Source of the DNA: Bordetella genomosp. 5
GTDB lineage: Bacteria; Pseudomonadota; Gammaproteobacteria; Burkholderiales; Burkholderiaceae_B
Assembly (NCBI RefSeq): GCF_002261475.1
Contig: NZ_NEVN01000001.1
Span: 62,001-126,000 of the forward strand
Length of the DNA stretch: 64,000 nt
Direction: 5' to 3'
Both the position numbers and the translations under genes were made by a program. A model generated the notes under the pieces. The model worked only from the letters and a program-made list of their open reading frames with translations. It did not search any database and was not told the DNA's origin. Of the stretch, positions 42,866 through 51,861 are shown piece by piece (the first letter of the stretch is position 1; every line of letters starts with the position of its first letter).

Positions 42866-44353
42866 ATGTTCAAACACGCACAGCTCGAGACCGTGAAGGC
42901 ATGGATCGAGAATCCCGCCCACCTGTCCATGCCCCTGCATCTGCGGATCCAGCGCGCCGTGCGTGAACTGATCCTCAACGGCACCCTGGGCGTCGGCAGG
43001 CCGCTGCCCGCGTCGCGGGGGCTGGCCACGTCGCTCGGCGTGTCGCGCGATACGGTCGAGGCGGCCTATACACAACTGCAGCTGGAAGGCTTCATCGAGC
43101 GTCATGTGGGCGTGGGCAGCTTTGTCTCGCAACGCGCGAAGCGCTCGACCCGAAGGCTCGCGCCGCGCAAGTCCACCGGCGCCGAGGCTATCCGCCTGAG
43201 TCAGCGCGGCACGGCGATTTTCGAGAGCGGCGGTCTGCGGGAGTTTTCGTTTCCGCGTCCGTTCGCGCCCGGCGTGCCCGAGACCCGCAGCTTCCCGCTC
43301 CCGACATGGGAGCGGCTGCAACGCCAGATCCTGAAGGAGTACGACAGTCAGGCCCTGGCCCATAGCCCGCCACAGGGTACGGAAAGACTGCGGCGCGCGA
43401 TCGCCGACTACGTCAGCCTGGAGCGCGGGGCGCGGGCCACGGCCGAGCGTGTGCTCGTGCTGACCAGTTCGCAACAGGCGTTGACGCTGTGCGCGACCGT
43501 GCTGTTGGATGCGGGCGATGGGATCTGCGTGGAGGATCCCGGATACCCGGGCGCGCGCAAAGCCTTCGAGGCCGCGGGGCTGCGATGCGCGCCGGTGCCG
43601 CTGGACGATCAGGGGATGCTCGTCGACCGCCTCGACGTGATCGGGAAGGACGCCAAGGCCGTGTCCCTGACGCCCTCGCATCAATTTCCGACAGGCAGCA
43701 CGCTTTCGCTGGAACGCCGTCTGGCGGCCATCGAGTGGGCCCATCGCAAGCGCGCCTGGATTCTGGAAGACGACTACGACAGCGAGTTTCACTATGCCGG
43801 CAAGCCCACGGCGTGCGTGCAGGGGCTCGATGCGCAGGAGCGCACCATCTACATCGGCACGTTCACCAAGTCCATGTTTCCCGGCCTGCGCATTGCCTAC
43901 ATGGTGCTGCCCGCGCCCCTGGTCGAGCCCATGACGGTGGCGCGCACGCTGCTCGACGGCCACAGTGCCACGCTTGCGCAACTGACCTTGGCGCGCTTTA
44001 TGGAAGGCGGGCACTTTGGCGCGCATGTGCGGGCCATGCGCAACGTCTATGTCGAGCGCCGGGACACGCTGGTCCGTCTGGTGCGCAAGTACCTGGGCGA
44101 TTACGTCGAACCCTGCGTGCCGGTCGGCGGGCTGCAAATGCAGTGCGTGCTGACATGCGACATTCGAGAGGAGCTGGCGGTGGCCGCGGCGGCGAAGGCG
44201 GGTGTGGACCTGCTGGGGCTCACGCCCCTGCACGCCTCACGCCGCGATCGCGCCGGCTTCTTGATGGGGTTCGCAGCCTACTCGCCGCGGGAGATGGAAA
44301 TCGCCGTCAGGAAGCTGAGGGACGTGCTGCGCGCGCTGGCGCAACGCACGTGA
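42866..44353 (+). CDS. MocR-family regulator (GntR HTH fused to aminotransferase domain)
   Basis: The 495-residue protein has a GntR winged helix (MPLHLRIQRAVRELILNGTL, then RGLATSLGVSRDTVEAAYTQL) and an aminotransferase-fold domain with VEDPGYPGARKAFEAAGL, LEDDYDSEFHYAG and IGTFTKSMFPGLRIAYM, the last holding the PLP lysine. It is divergent from the BenE-type transporter gene. The ATG at 42866 (MFKHAQLETVKAW) is preferred to upstream frames that run through the 15-bp repeats. Confidence 0.88.
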   Translation: MFKHAQLETVKAWIENPAHLSMPLHLRIQRAVRELILNGTLGVGRPLPASRGLATSLGVSRDTVEAAYTQLQLEGFIERHVGVGSFVSQRAKRSTRRLAPRKSTGAEAIRLSQRGTAIFESGGLREFSFPRPFAPGVPETRSFPLPTWERLQRQILKEYDSQALAHSPPQGTERLRRAIADYVSLERGARATAERVLVLTSSQQALTLCATVLLDAGDGICVEDPGYPGARKAFEAAGLRCAPVPLDDQGMLVDRLDVIGKDAKAVSLTPSHQFPTGSTLSLERRLAAIEWAHRKRAWILEDDYDSEFHYAGKPTACVQGLDAQERTIYIGTFTKSMFPGLRIAYMVLPAPLVEPMTVARTLLDGHSATLAQLTLARFMEGGHFGAHVRAMRNVYVERRDTLVRLVRKYLGDYVEPCVPVGGLQMQCVLTCDIREELAVAAAAKAGVDLLGLTPLHASRRDRAGFLMGFAAYSPREMEIAVRKLRDVLRALAQRT

Positions 44354-44376
44354 ATCGCGGCGGCATGGCGGAGAGC

Positions 44377-44715
44377 TCAGCGCTTGCCGATCGCGATGCC
44401 GGTCACGACATGTTCCACGCCACCGGGCGGCGGTGCGGCGATCTGCCACGCGAGACTCAATTCGTTCGAGCCTTTGGTGGGTTTGATGAAAATCTGCACG
44501 TTGGCCGGAATTCCGTTTTCCAGATCCTTGATCAGCGTGAGCCCGCGCGGGCTTGCGCTGGATACGCTCAGCGATTGAAGCGAGACCTGAGCGTAGCGCT
44601 CCGCGCTCGCGGGCACGGGCGCGAGACTTTCCGTCTGTGCGGGCGCGGCAGGTGACGCTTGCGCAGGGGCGTCGAGTCGCGAGAGGGAGTTGAGGTTGTT
44701 GGAATTGATCTGCAT
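44377..44715 (-). CDS. Candidate type III-secreted small protein next to chaperone gene
   Basis: The 112-residue protein begins MQINSNNLNSLSRLDAPAQA, an N-terminus rich in Asn, Ser and Gln without hydrophobic core, typical of type III secretion signals. Residues 20-40 are Ala/Pro-rich and could be a chaperone-binding stretch. Residues 42-112 look like a small beta-rich domain (YAQVSLQSLSVSS, VQIFIKPTKGSNELSLAWQI, VVTGIAIGKR). I recognise no family. It starts 13 bp after the chaperone gene and would share its transcript. Secretion is inferred from the N-terminus, the chaperone and the promoter. Confidence 0.6.
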   Translation of the reverse strand: MQINSNNLNSLSRLDAPAQASPAAPAQTESLAPVPASAERYAQVSLQSLSVSSASPRGLTLIKDLENGIPANVQIFIKPTKGSNELSLAWQIAAPPPGGVEHVVTGIAIGKR

Positions 44716-44728
44716 GGTCATTCCTATC

Positions 44729-45196
44729 TCAAACCCGCAAGCCGGGGCCGCCCATCCCGGGCAGTCTGTTCGCCCGTGATGCCGCACCGACCAGGTGCTG
44801 GTAGTGCCTGCGCGCTTCCGCCGCCAACAGGCCAAAATTGGTAAGCGTGTTCTGAAAGCGAGCGAAATCCATGCCGGTGAGGTCGCCGACGAATCGGTAG
44901 ATGGCCGACTTGTCACTCGGATCCAGCGCGAAAGCGCCTGACGACAGCGCCGGCTCGGCGTTGAGCTCCAGCATGGCCGACAAGACGGACGGCGATACCT
45001 GCACCTGGGCCTCGCCGAGCGGCGCCACCAGAATGAACGTCTCGCCCGGGCCAGGCGGGTGAACCAGATAGAACGGCTCGGACTGACCGGGCAGGCTGAG
45101 GGGCGCGATGGCCTGCTCGCCGTGCCAGGGAGGAGATGCGTCGCCCGACATGCGTCCAAGCCAATCGGTGAGCAACTGCCGGAAATCGTGCGCCAT
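44729..45196 (-). CDS. CesT-family type III secretion chaperone
   Basis: The 155-residue protein has the size and pattern of CesT/Tir-type chaperones: an N-terminal helix (FRQLLTDWLGRM), beta strands (PFYLVHPPGPGETFILVAPL), then the signature region LSAMLELNAEPALSSGAFAL and DPSDKSAIYRFVGDLTGMDF, and the final helix (FQNTLTNFGLLAAEARRHY). Such dimers hold effectors ready for the type III machine. AAGGAG stands ahead of the ATG. No secretion apparatus genes are in the window, so this is a stand-alone pair with the gene at 44377. Confidence 0.82.
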   Translation of the reverse strand: MAHDFRQLLTDWLGRMSGDASPPWHGEQAIAPLSLPGQSEPFYLVHPPGPGETFILVAPLGEAQVQVSPSVLSAMLELNAEPALSSGAFALDPSDKSAIYRFVGDLTGMDFARFQNTLTNFGLLAAEARRHYQHLVGAASRANRLPGMGGPGLRV

Positions 45197-45256
45197 GCCC
45201 CACTCCTTCGAATAAGCGGCCGGCGTAAGCCACGGCCTTGACAGGGTTTCCCGGGG

Positions 45257-45284
45257 TTGGTGACGCGACGGCGGAATAGGTTCC
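45257..45284 (-). promoter_or_regulatory. hrp-box-like promoter ahead of the chaperone gene
   Basis: On the minus strand GGAACC (45284-45279), 15 bases and TCACCAA (45263-45257) match the HrpL-type pattern GGAACC-N15/16-CCACNNA at all but one fixed base. It ends 60 bp before the chaperone ATG. HrpL-like ECF sigma factors, including BtrS of Bordetella, drive type III genes, so the site supports the chaperone call. The -35/-10 pair was found by eye in a 264-bp intergenic region. Confidence 0.6.
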
Positions 45285-45460
45285 ATCGGACGCCATCGTG
45301 ATGGCAACGGGACGTCGAAGCCGCCCGTGTCCAGCGTGGAGGAAGAGGCTCGCCACGGGTCGTCCGGATATGGCCGATAGGCGGAGTTTTTCGGTCGAAC
45401 CCGCTTGCGAGGCCACCCCGAGTGGCATGATGCCGGGATCCGGAGAAAGCGGGGGGCAGG

Positions 45461-46669
45461 ATGAGCCATAAGGATTTCGCGTCGGCCGACGGCGTCACGC
45501 CGAGGCAACGCTGGGGCGCGATGCTGGCGATCGTCGGAGCGGGGATCGTCGCGGCCCTGCAGGTAGGCAAGGTCATCATCGCCGCGCCGCTGCTGCGCAA
45601 GGACCTGGGCCTGGACCTCGCCGCCATCGGCACACTGACGGCCGTGTTCTCGATCCTGGGCACGGTGGGGGGCATCGCGGCCGGCGGCGTGATCGCGCGT
45701 TTCGGCGCCCGGCGCATGCTGATGCTGGGCCTCCTCACCACCGCGGTAGGCACCATGATCGGCGTGCTGGCATCGGGGTATGGCGTGTTGCTGGCCTCGC
45801 GGGTGGTCGAGGGCCTCGGCTTCGTGATGATCACGGTGGCCGGGCCCGCCGCGCTGCAGCGCATCGTGACGGGCAACCGGCGCGATCTGGCCTTTGCGCT
45901 GTGGAGTTGCTACATGCCCGCCGGCATGGCGATCGCGATGCTTGCCTCCCAAGCCTTCGCCGACTGGCATGCCTATTGGTGGTGCGCGGGGGGAGCGGCA
46001 GCGTCTGCGCTGATTGCCGTGCTGCTGCTGGCGCCGGCCACGCCCCGCGGTGCCGATCTGTCCTGGCGCGGCCTGCGCCAGGATACGGTGGACACCCTCG
46101 GCGCCGCGGGCCCCGTCCTGCTCGCGCTCTCGTTCACGCTGTACAGCCTGATGTTCTTTGCGCTGTTCGCGTTCCTGCCGGTGCTGCTCATGGAGCGGCT
46201 GGGGCTGACGCTCGCGCAGGCGGGGCTGTACAGCGCCATCGCCACCGCGGCAAACATGATCGGCAACCTGGGCGCCGGCGTATTGCTGGCGCGGGGATGG
46301 CGGCGTTCGACGCTGATCGCGTGCGCCAGCGCGGTGATGGTGTGCGTGGCGCTTGTGATCTTCGGCGCCGCGCTGCCGGCCATGTCCACCTTCTTGTTGT
46401 GCGTGCTGTTCTCGGCGGTGGGCGGTCTGATTCCGTCCACGCTGCTCGGCACAGCGCCGCTGGTGGCGCCACGCCCCGCGCTGGCGGCGGCATCCGTGGG
46501 CCTGGTCATGCAGGGCAGCGGCCTGGGCCAGGTCATCGGGCCGGTCTTGGTGGGTGGCGCGATCGACCGCCATGGCTGGACGGTCGGGTCCTTCATCGTG
46601 GCCTCGGCCGGGATCGCGGGCGTGGTGGTGGCGTGGCGCTTGCGGCGGGTCAGGACGGCGAGCTTATAG
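45461..46669 (+). CDS. MFS transporter
   Basis: The 402-residue protein has twelve membrane segments and MFS signatures: AAPLLRKDLGLDLAAIGTLT, then GGVIARFGARRMLMLGLLTT (motif A) and LASRVVEGLGFVMITVAGPA. It belongs to the group of cyanate/nitrate-like or general metabolite carriers, but the substrate cannot be told. It is divergent from the type III chaperone gene. GGGGGGCAGG stands before the ATG. Confidence 0.85.
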   Translation: MSHKDFASADGVTPRQRWGAMLAIVGAGIVAALQVGKVIIAAPLLRKDLGLDLAAIGTLTAVFSILGTVGGIAAGGVIARFGARRMLMLGLLTTAVGTMIGVLASGYGVLLASRVVEGLGFVMITVAGPAALQRIVTGNRRDLAFALWSCYMPAGMAIAMLASQAFADWHAYWWCAGGAAASALIAVLLLAPATPRGADLSWRGLRQDTVDTLGAAGPVLLALSFTLYSLMFFALFAFLPVLLMERLGLTLAQAGLYSAIATAANMIGNLGAGVLLARGWRRSTLIACASAVMVCVALVIFGAALPAMSTFLLCVLFSAVGGLIPSTLLGTAPLVAPRPALAAASVGLVMQGSGLGQVIGPVLVGGAIDRHGWTVGSFIVASAGIAGVVVAWRLRRVRTASL

Positions 46670-46708
46670 GCATGGGCGTAGAGAACCTGTCCGGGCCTGA
46701 GGCCCGCG

Positions 46709-47605
46709 TCAGCCCGGGCCGTCGCTCGCTGCGGCGAGGAGCGGTACGACGACGTCGCTGATGGGCGTGGGGATGCCGTGGATCATGCCGCGGCGCGCGA
46801 TGACGCCGTTGCGCACATCCCATTCGAGCGGGCGACTTGCTTCGCGATCGGTCAGGATGGACGTGCTCATGTCCGCCGCGGAAGCCTGAAACTTGCGCAG
46901 GATCTCCTGCGGCACTTCGTCGCCGAGCTCGGCGCCTTCGGCGCGGGCGACGGCGAGACACTCGTGCAGGTAGACCAGTGTCAGCCGGGCGATGTCGGGC
47001 CGCGTGTACATGCCCGAGCGGCGGTGCGTCAGGGCCATGAGCCCGGCCACCGCGTTCTGCATCAGCTTGCGCCAGGCCTCGGCCTTGAAGTTCGCGGTGA
47101 TCTCGACGGCGCAGCGCGTCTGGTCCAGTGCGTCGCGCACGACGTGAGCGGCCGGTGTGTCGGGCAGGCTCAGGCGCGCGTCGCCACGCAGTCGCACGGC
47201 ACCATCGGGTTGCGCCTGCGCAGGAAACCACACGACGGCCGGAACGACGGTGGCGGGCGGAGCGTGCGGGGTGACTTGCTCCACCTGCTCGACACCGTTC
47301 TGAAGCACGCACACCACCGTCTGCGGCCCACACAGCGCGGCCAGCCACGGCGCGGTGGCTTCGATCTGGGTGGCTTTGATCGCAAGAAAGACCAGGTCGG
47401 CCGTGCCGGTGAGCCGGGCGGGATCGGTCATGACCGGTCCGGGAACGATGACGCGGCGATCCCCATCCAGCAGCGTGAGCGCTTCGCGCGACGAGCGGCC
47501 GCAGAGCAGCGGTGTACGGCCGGCCTCATGCAGCGCGGCGGCGATGGTGGTGCCGATGGCGCCGGGGCCAACGATGGCGATCGATGTGTCGGTGGCGGTA
47601 ATCAT
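46709..47605 (-). CDS. Ketopantoate reductase-like oxidoreductase (PanE/ApbA family)
   Basis: The 298-residue enzyme has the N-terminal NADP motif IAIVGPGAIGTTIAAALHEA and the ApbA C-terminal domain with the catalytic lysine region NFKAEAWRKLMQNAVAGLMA and a serine/glutamate region near HGIPTPISDVV. PanE makes pantoate for coenzyme A; several paralogues act on other 2-keto acids, so a housekeeping role is not assured. It is convergent with the MFS gene. Confidence 0.82.
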   Translation of the reverse strand: MITATDTSIAIVGPGAIGTTIAAALHEAGRTPLLCGRSSREALTLLDGDRRVIVPGPVMTDPARLTGTADLVFLAIKATQIEATAPWLAALCGPQTVVCVLQNGVEQVEQVTPHAPPATVVPAVVWFPAQAQPDGAVRLRGDARLSLPDTPAAHVVRDALDQTRCAVEITANFKAEAWRKLMQNAVAGLMALTHRRSGMYTRPDIARLTLVYLHECLAVARAEGAELGDEVPQEILRKFQASAADMSTSILTDREASRPLEWDVRNGVIARRGMIHGIPTPISDVVVPLLAAASDGPG

Positions 47606-47777
47606 GACCTCGCGCTCCTCTGTGCAGGCTCACTGTATCGCGACAGTAGCCCAACAGGCCGTCTGCCACCTGAATGCGTGTAGCGCCGATGAGCTGACGG
47701 GCTGCATGCGCCTGTTTTGTCATCGGCGGCGTTCTTCGGTATGGTGCCGGGTCCCCTGATTCTGTGCGCCCTTGCCG

Positions 47778-48755
47778 ATGCTCTCGTTCCGATCGATTCT
47801 CGCCGCGTTTCGCATTCTGTCGCGGGTCGACGCGTGGCGCCCGCCGTTCGCGGCGCGCGGTGTGGCGCTGGTCTCGGCCGGGGCGCTGTGTGCCCTGCTG
47901 AGCGGTTGCGGGCTGACGTACATGGTCGGCAAGGCGGCGGTGACGGTGCCCGGCGATCTGGCGGCGAGGGGCAATCATGCGGCCGCGTCGAACGCGATGG
48001 ACCGCGGCGATGTCGATGCCGCCATCGGCCTGTTGTCCGACACGCGTTTCAACATGGTGGATAAGGCACAGATCCGTGGCCGCCCGGGGTGGGGCGAGGT
48101 CTATTACAAGGCCGCCGCGCTGGTGGATCGCGCGCACAACGACGGGCGCGTGATCGACGATGAGGTGCTGCTCACGGCCTATCAGATCCTGGCCCGGGAC
48201 TACGACTACACGGTGGCGGCCCGGTATCTCACGCTGGCGCGTCCGCTGGTGGTCAAGCGCCATGGTCCGCGCAGCATGGAGCTGCTGGAGCTCGTGCTGG
48301 ATGATCGGCTGATTCTGACCTCCTATTTCAAGGCAGGCGGCGCCATCGATCTGTACGGCACGCTCAACGAGATCACCATGATGGACATGGTCGATGCGCG
48401 CTCGCGCCGGCCGGCGAGCAAGCTGTCCTACGATCCCGAGTTGCTGCTGGCGTTCCCGATGCGTTTGTCGCGCGAAGACCGCGAACTGTTTTTCGAGATG
48501 GGCCGCTTTGCCTTGCTGCCGCGCGCGCAGTGGCATGATCCGGCGGCGTTCAAGCGGGTGCTGGCGACCGACGAGTATCTGTGGTGGCTGGAAGAATGGC
48601 GCAGCTTCAACGTGTACTGGCGCCTGACGCGTGCGCTGAACGAGTTCAATGCACCGGCGTCGGTATGCTGGGCGCGCGCCGCGGGCTACAAGGTGATTCC
48701 GCACGCATCGGCCACGCCGGCCGAGGTCGACCCGCCGGGCTGCCTGCAGCGCTGA
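47778..48755 (+). CDS. Probable lipoprotein of unknown function
   Basis: The product has 325 residues from the ATG at 47778. A hydrophobic stretch near residues 30-45 ends in LLSGC, a lipobox, but follows an unusually long N-terminal lead of about 30 residues. The body is helical with an early region resembling tetratricopeptide-like pairs (AASNAMDRGDVDAAIGLLSD) and aromatic-rich parts (DEYLWWLEEWRSFNVYWRLT). I do not recognise a family. It faces away from the PanE-like gene. Confidence 0.65.
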   Translation: MLSFRSILAAFRILSRVDAWRPPFAARGVALVSAGALCALLSGCGLTYMVGKAAVTVPGDLAARGNHAAASNAMDRGDVDAAIGLLSDTRFNMVDKAQIRGRPGWGEVYYKAAALVDRAHNDGRVIDDEVLLTAYQILARDYDYTVAARYLTLARPLVVKRHGPRSMELLELVLDDRLILTSYFKAGGAIDLYGTLNEITMMDMVDARSRRPASKLSYDPELLLAFPMRLSREDRELFFEMGRFALLPRAQWHDPAAFKRVLATDEYLWWLEEWRSFNVYWRLTRALNEFNAPASVCWARAAGYKVIPHASATPAEVDPPGCLQR

Positions 48756-48794
48756 AACCGGAGGCTGGCGCTGGCCTCAATGTTGGCCACGTGA

Positions 48795-49217
48795 TCAACG
48801 CGGCTTCCAGGTCACGCCGTCGGTGCTCCGAAATTCCGGCTGACCCGTGCAGCAACCGCCGGCCCCCATCGCCTGCCGCCCGATGAAGGCGGTGACGCCG
48901 CTTTTGTCTGCCGTGAGCGACTGCCGTACGCAAGCGGTGGGCAGCGGATAGAAGACCCCTTCCAGAACCTTGGTCCAGGCCACGTTGCCGGCCCCGGCGT
49001 CGTCGACCCGGTAGACCTTGCATTCGTGGACCAGCAGATGGATGGCCTGACCGGCGAGCACGCCCTTGAATTGCTGCCCGGGTGGCGTGTCGCGCGTGGC
49101 GATGGTCTCGGCGCTGAGTGCCGATCCGGCGGGCGGCGACGGCAGCGTGGGGTCGCACGCCGCGAGCGTGCCCGCGGCGCAGAGGGTCAGCAAGAGTCGA
49201 TAAGGGGATGGTGTCAT
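48795..49217 (-). CDS. Small lipoprotein of unknown function
   Basis: The 140-residue protein has a lipoprotein signal peptide (PYRLLLTLCAAGTLAAC) and a mature part with cysteines in ECKVYRVDD, TACVRQS and GGCCTGQPEF, which may form disulfides in the periplasm. No family is recognised. It lies at the end of a minus-strand pair with the LysR gene upstream, separated by 52 bp. Confidence 0.7.
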   Translation of the reverse strand: MTPSPYRLLLTLCAAGTLAACDPTLPSPPAGSALSAETIATRDTPPGQQFKGVLAGQAIHLLVHECKVYRVDDAGAGNVAWTKVLEGVFYPLPTACVRQSLTADKSGVTAFIGRQAMGAGGCCTGQPEFRSTDGVTWKPR

Positions 49218-49269
49218 CGGGACGAGGTCCGGTCAGTGGGCACGGCGTGTCCGCGCGCGACGCCGCGAA

Positions 49270-50193
49270 TCAGCGGCGCGGCGTGCCGGCGGCGGTGTTC
49301 GATTGCTTTACGTAGTCGACAAAGGCCTTGAGCGGCGCCGGCATGAACCGGCGGCCCGGGTAGTACAGGTAGGGGCCGGGAAAGCTGGGCCACCACTGTG
49401 GCAGTACCGGCGTGAGCGCGCCGCTCTCGAATTGCGGGCGCAACCATTCTTCGAAAAGATACACCACGCCGGTCCCGGCCACGGCGGCCGCGACGGCGAG
49501 GTCCACGGCACCGCCGAGCCGCACGACCAGCGGCCCGGCGGGCTCGAGCAGATGCCGCTCGCTGCCGCGCTCGAATTCCCATGCCGGCATGGCGCCGCTC
49601 GGAAACCGGCCCCGCAGGCAGGCGTGCTGCATGAGGTCGCGCGGGTGACGCGGTGTGCCGTGCCGCGCCAGATAGGCAGGCGCGGCGCCGGCCGCGAAGC
49701 GCTGCACGCGCGGGCCGATCGGAATGGCGATCATGTCCTGCTCCAGCCCTTCGCCATAGCGCACCCCCGCGTCGCAGCCTTCGGCCAGGATGTCGACGAA
49801 GCTCTCTTCGGCCACGATGTCGAGCCGGATGTCGGGGTAAGCCGCGAGAAAGCCCGGCACGAGGTCGGGCAAGACCAGCCGCGACACGCTCAGCGGTACG
49901 TTCAGGCGCAAGGTGCCGGCGGGACGGTCGCCGCCGCGGCTGAAGGTGTCGACGGCGGCGGCGACTTCGGTGAGCGCGGGGTCGAGGCGGGCGAGGAGGT
50001 TGCGGCCGGCCTCGGTCACGGCCACGCTGCGGGTCGTGCGGTGCAGCAGCCGCGTGCCCAGGCGCTCTTCCAAGCGCCGCACGGCGTCGCTCAGACGCGA
50101 TGCGTTGGTGTTGCCCAATCGGGCCGCCTCGCGAAAGCCGCCCGCGCGCGCGACGGCGACAAAGGCGTTGAGGTCGTTCAGATCGATCTGCAT
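49270..50193 (-). CDS. LysR-family transcriptional regulator
   Basis: The 307-residue protein has the LysR helix-turn-helix (LNAFVAVARAGGFREAARLG, then SRLSDAVRRLEERLGTRLLHRTTR) and a two-lobed effector domain (GTLRLNVPLSVSRLVLPDLV). The conserved block around TRSVAVTEAG puts it with the CrgA/DhcR-like group that often controls adjacent oxidoreductases. It is divergent from an aldo/keto reductase gene, and an inverted repeat lies just upstream of its start. Confidence 0.93.
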   Translation of the reverse strand: MQIDLNDLNAFVAVARAGGFREAARLGNTNASRLSDAVRRLEERLGTRLLHRTTRSVAVTEAGRNLLARLDPALTEVAAAVDTFSRGGDRPAGTLRLNVPLSVSRLVLPDLVPGFLAAYPDIRLDIVAEESFVDILAEGCDAGVRYGEGLEQDMIAIPIGPRVQRFAAGAAPAYLARHGTPRHPRDLMQHACLRGRFPSGAMPAWEFERGSERHLLEPAGPLVVRLGGAVDLAVAAAVAGTGVVYLFEEWLRPQFESGALTPVLPQWWPSFPGPYLYYPGRRFMPAPLKAFVDYVKQSNTAAGTPRR

Positions 50194-50203
50194 TGTGCGA
50201 TAT

Positions 50204-50231
50204 CCCGTACACGCTGTGCAGATTGTACGGG
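50204..50231. promoter_or_regulatory. Inverted repeat between LysR and aldo/keto reductase genes
   Basis: CCCGTACA (50204-50211) and TGTACGGG (50224-50231) form a perfect 8-bp inverted repeat with a 12-bp spacer, 10 bp ahead of the LysR start. Dyad length and place fit a LysR-type recognition site. Confidence 0.5.
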
Positions 50232-50302
50232 CTTATCAACGGCCCCGCCGCAGGTCTATCTTGAGGTCTGTCGAATCCCTTGATCCTCTGACGGAGCCTC
50301 TC

Positions 50303-51187
50303 ATGACCTTCTCGCAATCCTCTATCGACGCCAGCGCTGACTGGCAACTCGGTGACCGCCACGTGCGTCGCCTCGGCTACGGCGCCATGCAGCTGGCGGG
50401 CCCGGGCGTGTTCGGCCCGCCCAAGGACAAGGAGGCGGCGCTCGCCGTGCTGCGTCTGGCGGTGGAATTCGGCGTGAACCATATCGACACGAGCGATTTT
50501 TACGGGCCGCACATCACCAACCAGCTCATTCGAGAGGCGCTGGCGCCCTACCCCGAAGACCTGACGATCGTGACGAAGATCGGCGCGCGCCGCGGCGACG
50601 ATGCCTCGTGGCTGCCCGCTTACACGCCCGAGGCGCTGACGCAGGCCGTGCACGACAACCTGCGCAACCTGGGCCGCGATGTGCTGGAGGTGGTGAATCT
50701 GCGCATCATGTTCGATGTGCACGGCCCGGCCGAAGGTTCGATCGAGGCGCCCCTGACGGCGCTGGCCGAGCTGCAGCGCCAGGGGCTCGTGCGCCACATC
50801 GGCCTGAGCAACGTCACGCCGAAGCAGGTGGCTCAGGGCCGGGAGATCGCCGAGATCGTGTGCGTGCAGAACCAGTACAACCTGGCGCACCGCGGCGACG
50901 ACGCGCTGATCGATGCGCTTGCGCGCGACGGCATCGCCTACGTGCCGTTTTTCCCGCTGGGCGGCTTCAATCCGCTGCAGTCGCAGGCGCTGTCGGCGGT
51001 GGCGGACGAGCTCGGCCACACGCCCATGCAGGTGGCACTGGCCTGGCTGCTGCGACGCTCGCCCAACATCCTGTTGATTCCGGGCACGTCGTCGACCAGC
51101 CATCTGCGCGAGAACCTGGCGGCGGGCGCACTGGTGCTGCCCGAAGACGCAATGCGTACGCTGGACGGCATCGGTGGCGCGGGCTGA
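50303..51187 (+). CDS. Aldo/keto reductase
   Basis: The 294-residue NADPH-dependent enzyme shows the family's TIM-barrel landmarks: RLGYGAMQLAGPG, AVEFGVNHIDTSDFYGPHIT (catalytic Asp and Tyr), IVTKIGARRG (catalytic Lys) and VRHIGLSNVTPKQ. It reduces aldehydes or ketones; the substrate is unknown. The divergent LysR gene is the probable regulator. The ATG at 50303 is preceded by CGGAG. Confidence 0.9.
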   Translation: MTFSQSSIDASADWQLGDRHVRRLGYGAMQLAGPGVFGPPKDKEAALAVLRLAVEFGVNHIDTSDFYGPHITNQLIREALAPYPEDLTIVTKIGARRGDDASWLPAYTPEALTQAVHDNLRNLGRDVLEVVNLRIMFDVHGPAEGSIEAPLTALAELQRQGLVRHIGLSNVTPKQVAQGREIAEIVCVQNQYNLAHRGDDALIDALARDGIAYVPFFPLGGFNPLQSQALSAVADELGHTPMQVALAWLLRRSPNILLIPGTSSTSHLRENLAAGALVLPEDAMRTLDGIGGAG

Positions 51188-51256
51188 CCGGCGCAGGCTG
51201 ACCGGCGCGGCGGGAGCGCGGCATCGCGGCGGTGTCGCGCAAGCGCGCCCGCGGGG

Positions 51257-51757
51257 TCAGCCCTGCCGGCCGAAGCCGCCTGCCGCCCAGTCCGAGGCGC
51301 GTTGCACGGTGAGCTTGTAGTTGGGCGCCACCGTGATCTCGGCGAGCTGCTCGCCGGATTCGTCGTAGGCGCTGAGCAGGGCGTAGGGCTCGTCTTCGTC
51401 GGGCACGATGTCGAGCTTGATGGTCAGGCGGCCGGCGTCGGTGTCGATCTTCACGCTCTTGTGCAGCGTGGCGTGCAACTGCTGCTCGTGACGGCGCAGG
51501 ACTTCGTTGGCGGTCTTGACCAGCGTAATGAAGGCGGGCGAGTCGAGCGGCTTGGGATTTTTCTTGTCGCGGCCCATGGTCCAGGGGCCGACCAGCGCGG
51601 GCTCGGCCTGGCCGTCGAGGGTCATTTCCACGGCCCAGCCGTCGTCGTCTTCGTTCTTGATGATGCGGGCGGTCCAGCCGTCGTCGCGCCAGAGGGTGGG
51701 CGTCTGTTCCTTGCGGTCTTCGGACGTATCGGCGTCCGACAGGGAGTCGTCATTCAC
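51257..51757 (-). CDS. Conserved acidic protein of unknown function
   Basis: The 166-residue cytoplasmic protein is strongly acidic at its N-terminus (NDDSLSDADTSEDRKEQ). Its body (WTARIIKNEDDDGWAVEMTL, and VGPWTMGRDKKNPKPLDSPA) has no motif that I can tie to a family. It starts with GTG at 51757, preceded by AGGAG. Similar acidic proteins occur in related Burkholderiales as far as I recall; function is unknown. Confidence 0.7.
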   Translation of the reverse strand: MNDDSLSDADTSEDRKEQTPTLWRDDGWTARIIKNEDDDGWAVEMTLDGQAEPALVGPWTMGRDKKNPKPLDSPAFITLVKTANEVLRRHEQQLHATLHKSVKIDTDAGRLTIKLDIVPDEDEPYALLSAYDESGEQLAEITVAPNYKLTVQRASDWAAGGFGRQG

Positions 51758-51861
51758 GGGGGCACTGCTCCTGGATTCGTGCGCGGCACGGCCCGACCGC
51801 CGCGGGCGATCGCAGGCCGATGCCTTGGGATGACCGTCATTTTGGCACGTCCGGCCTGCTT

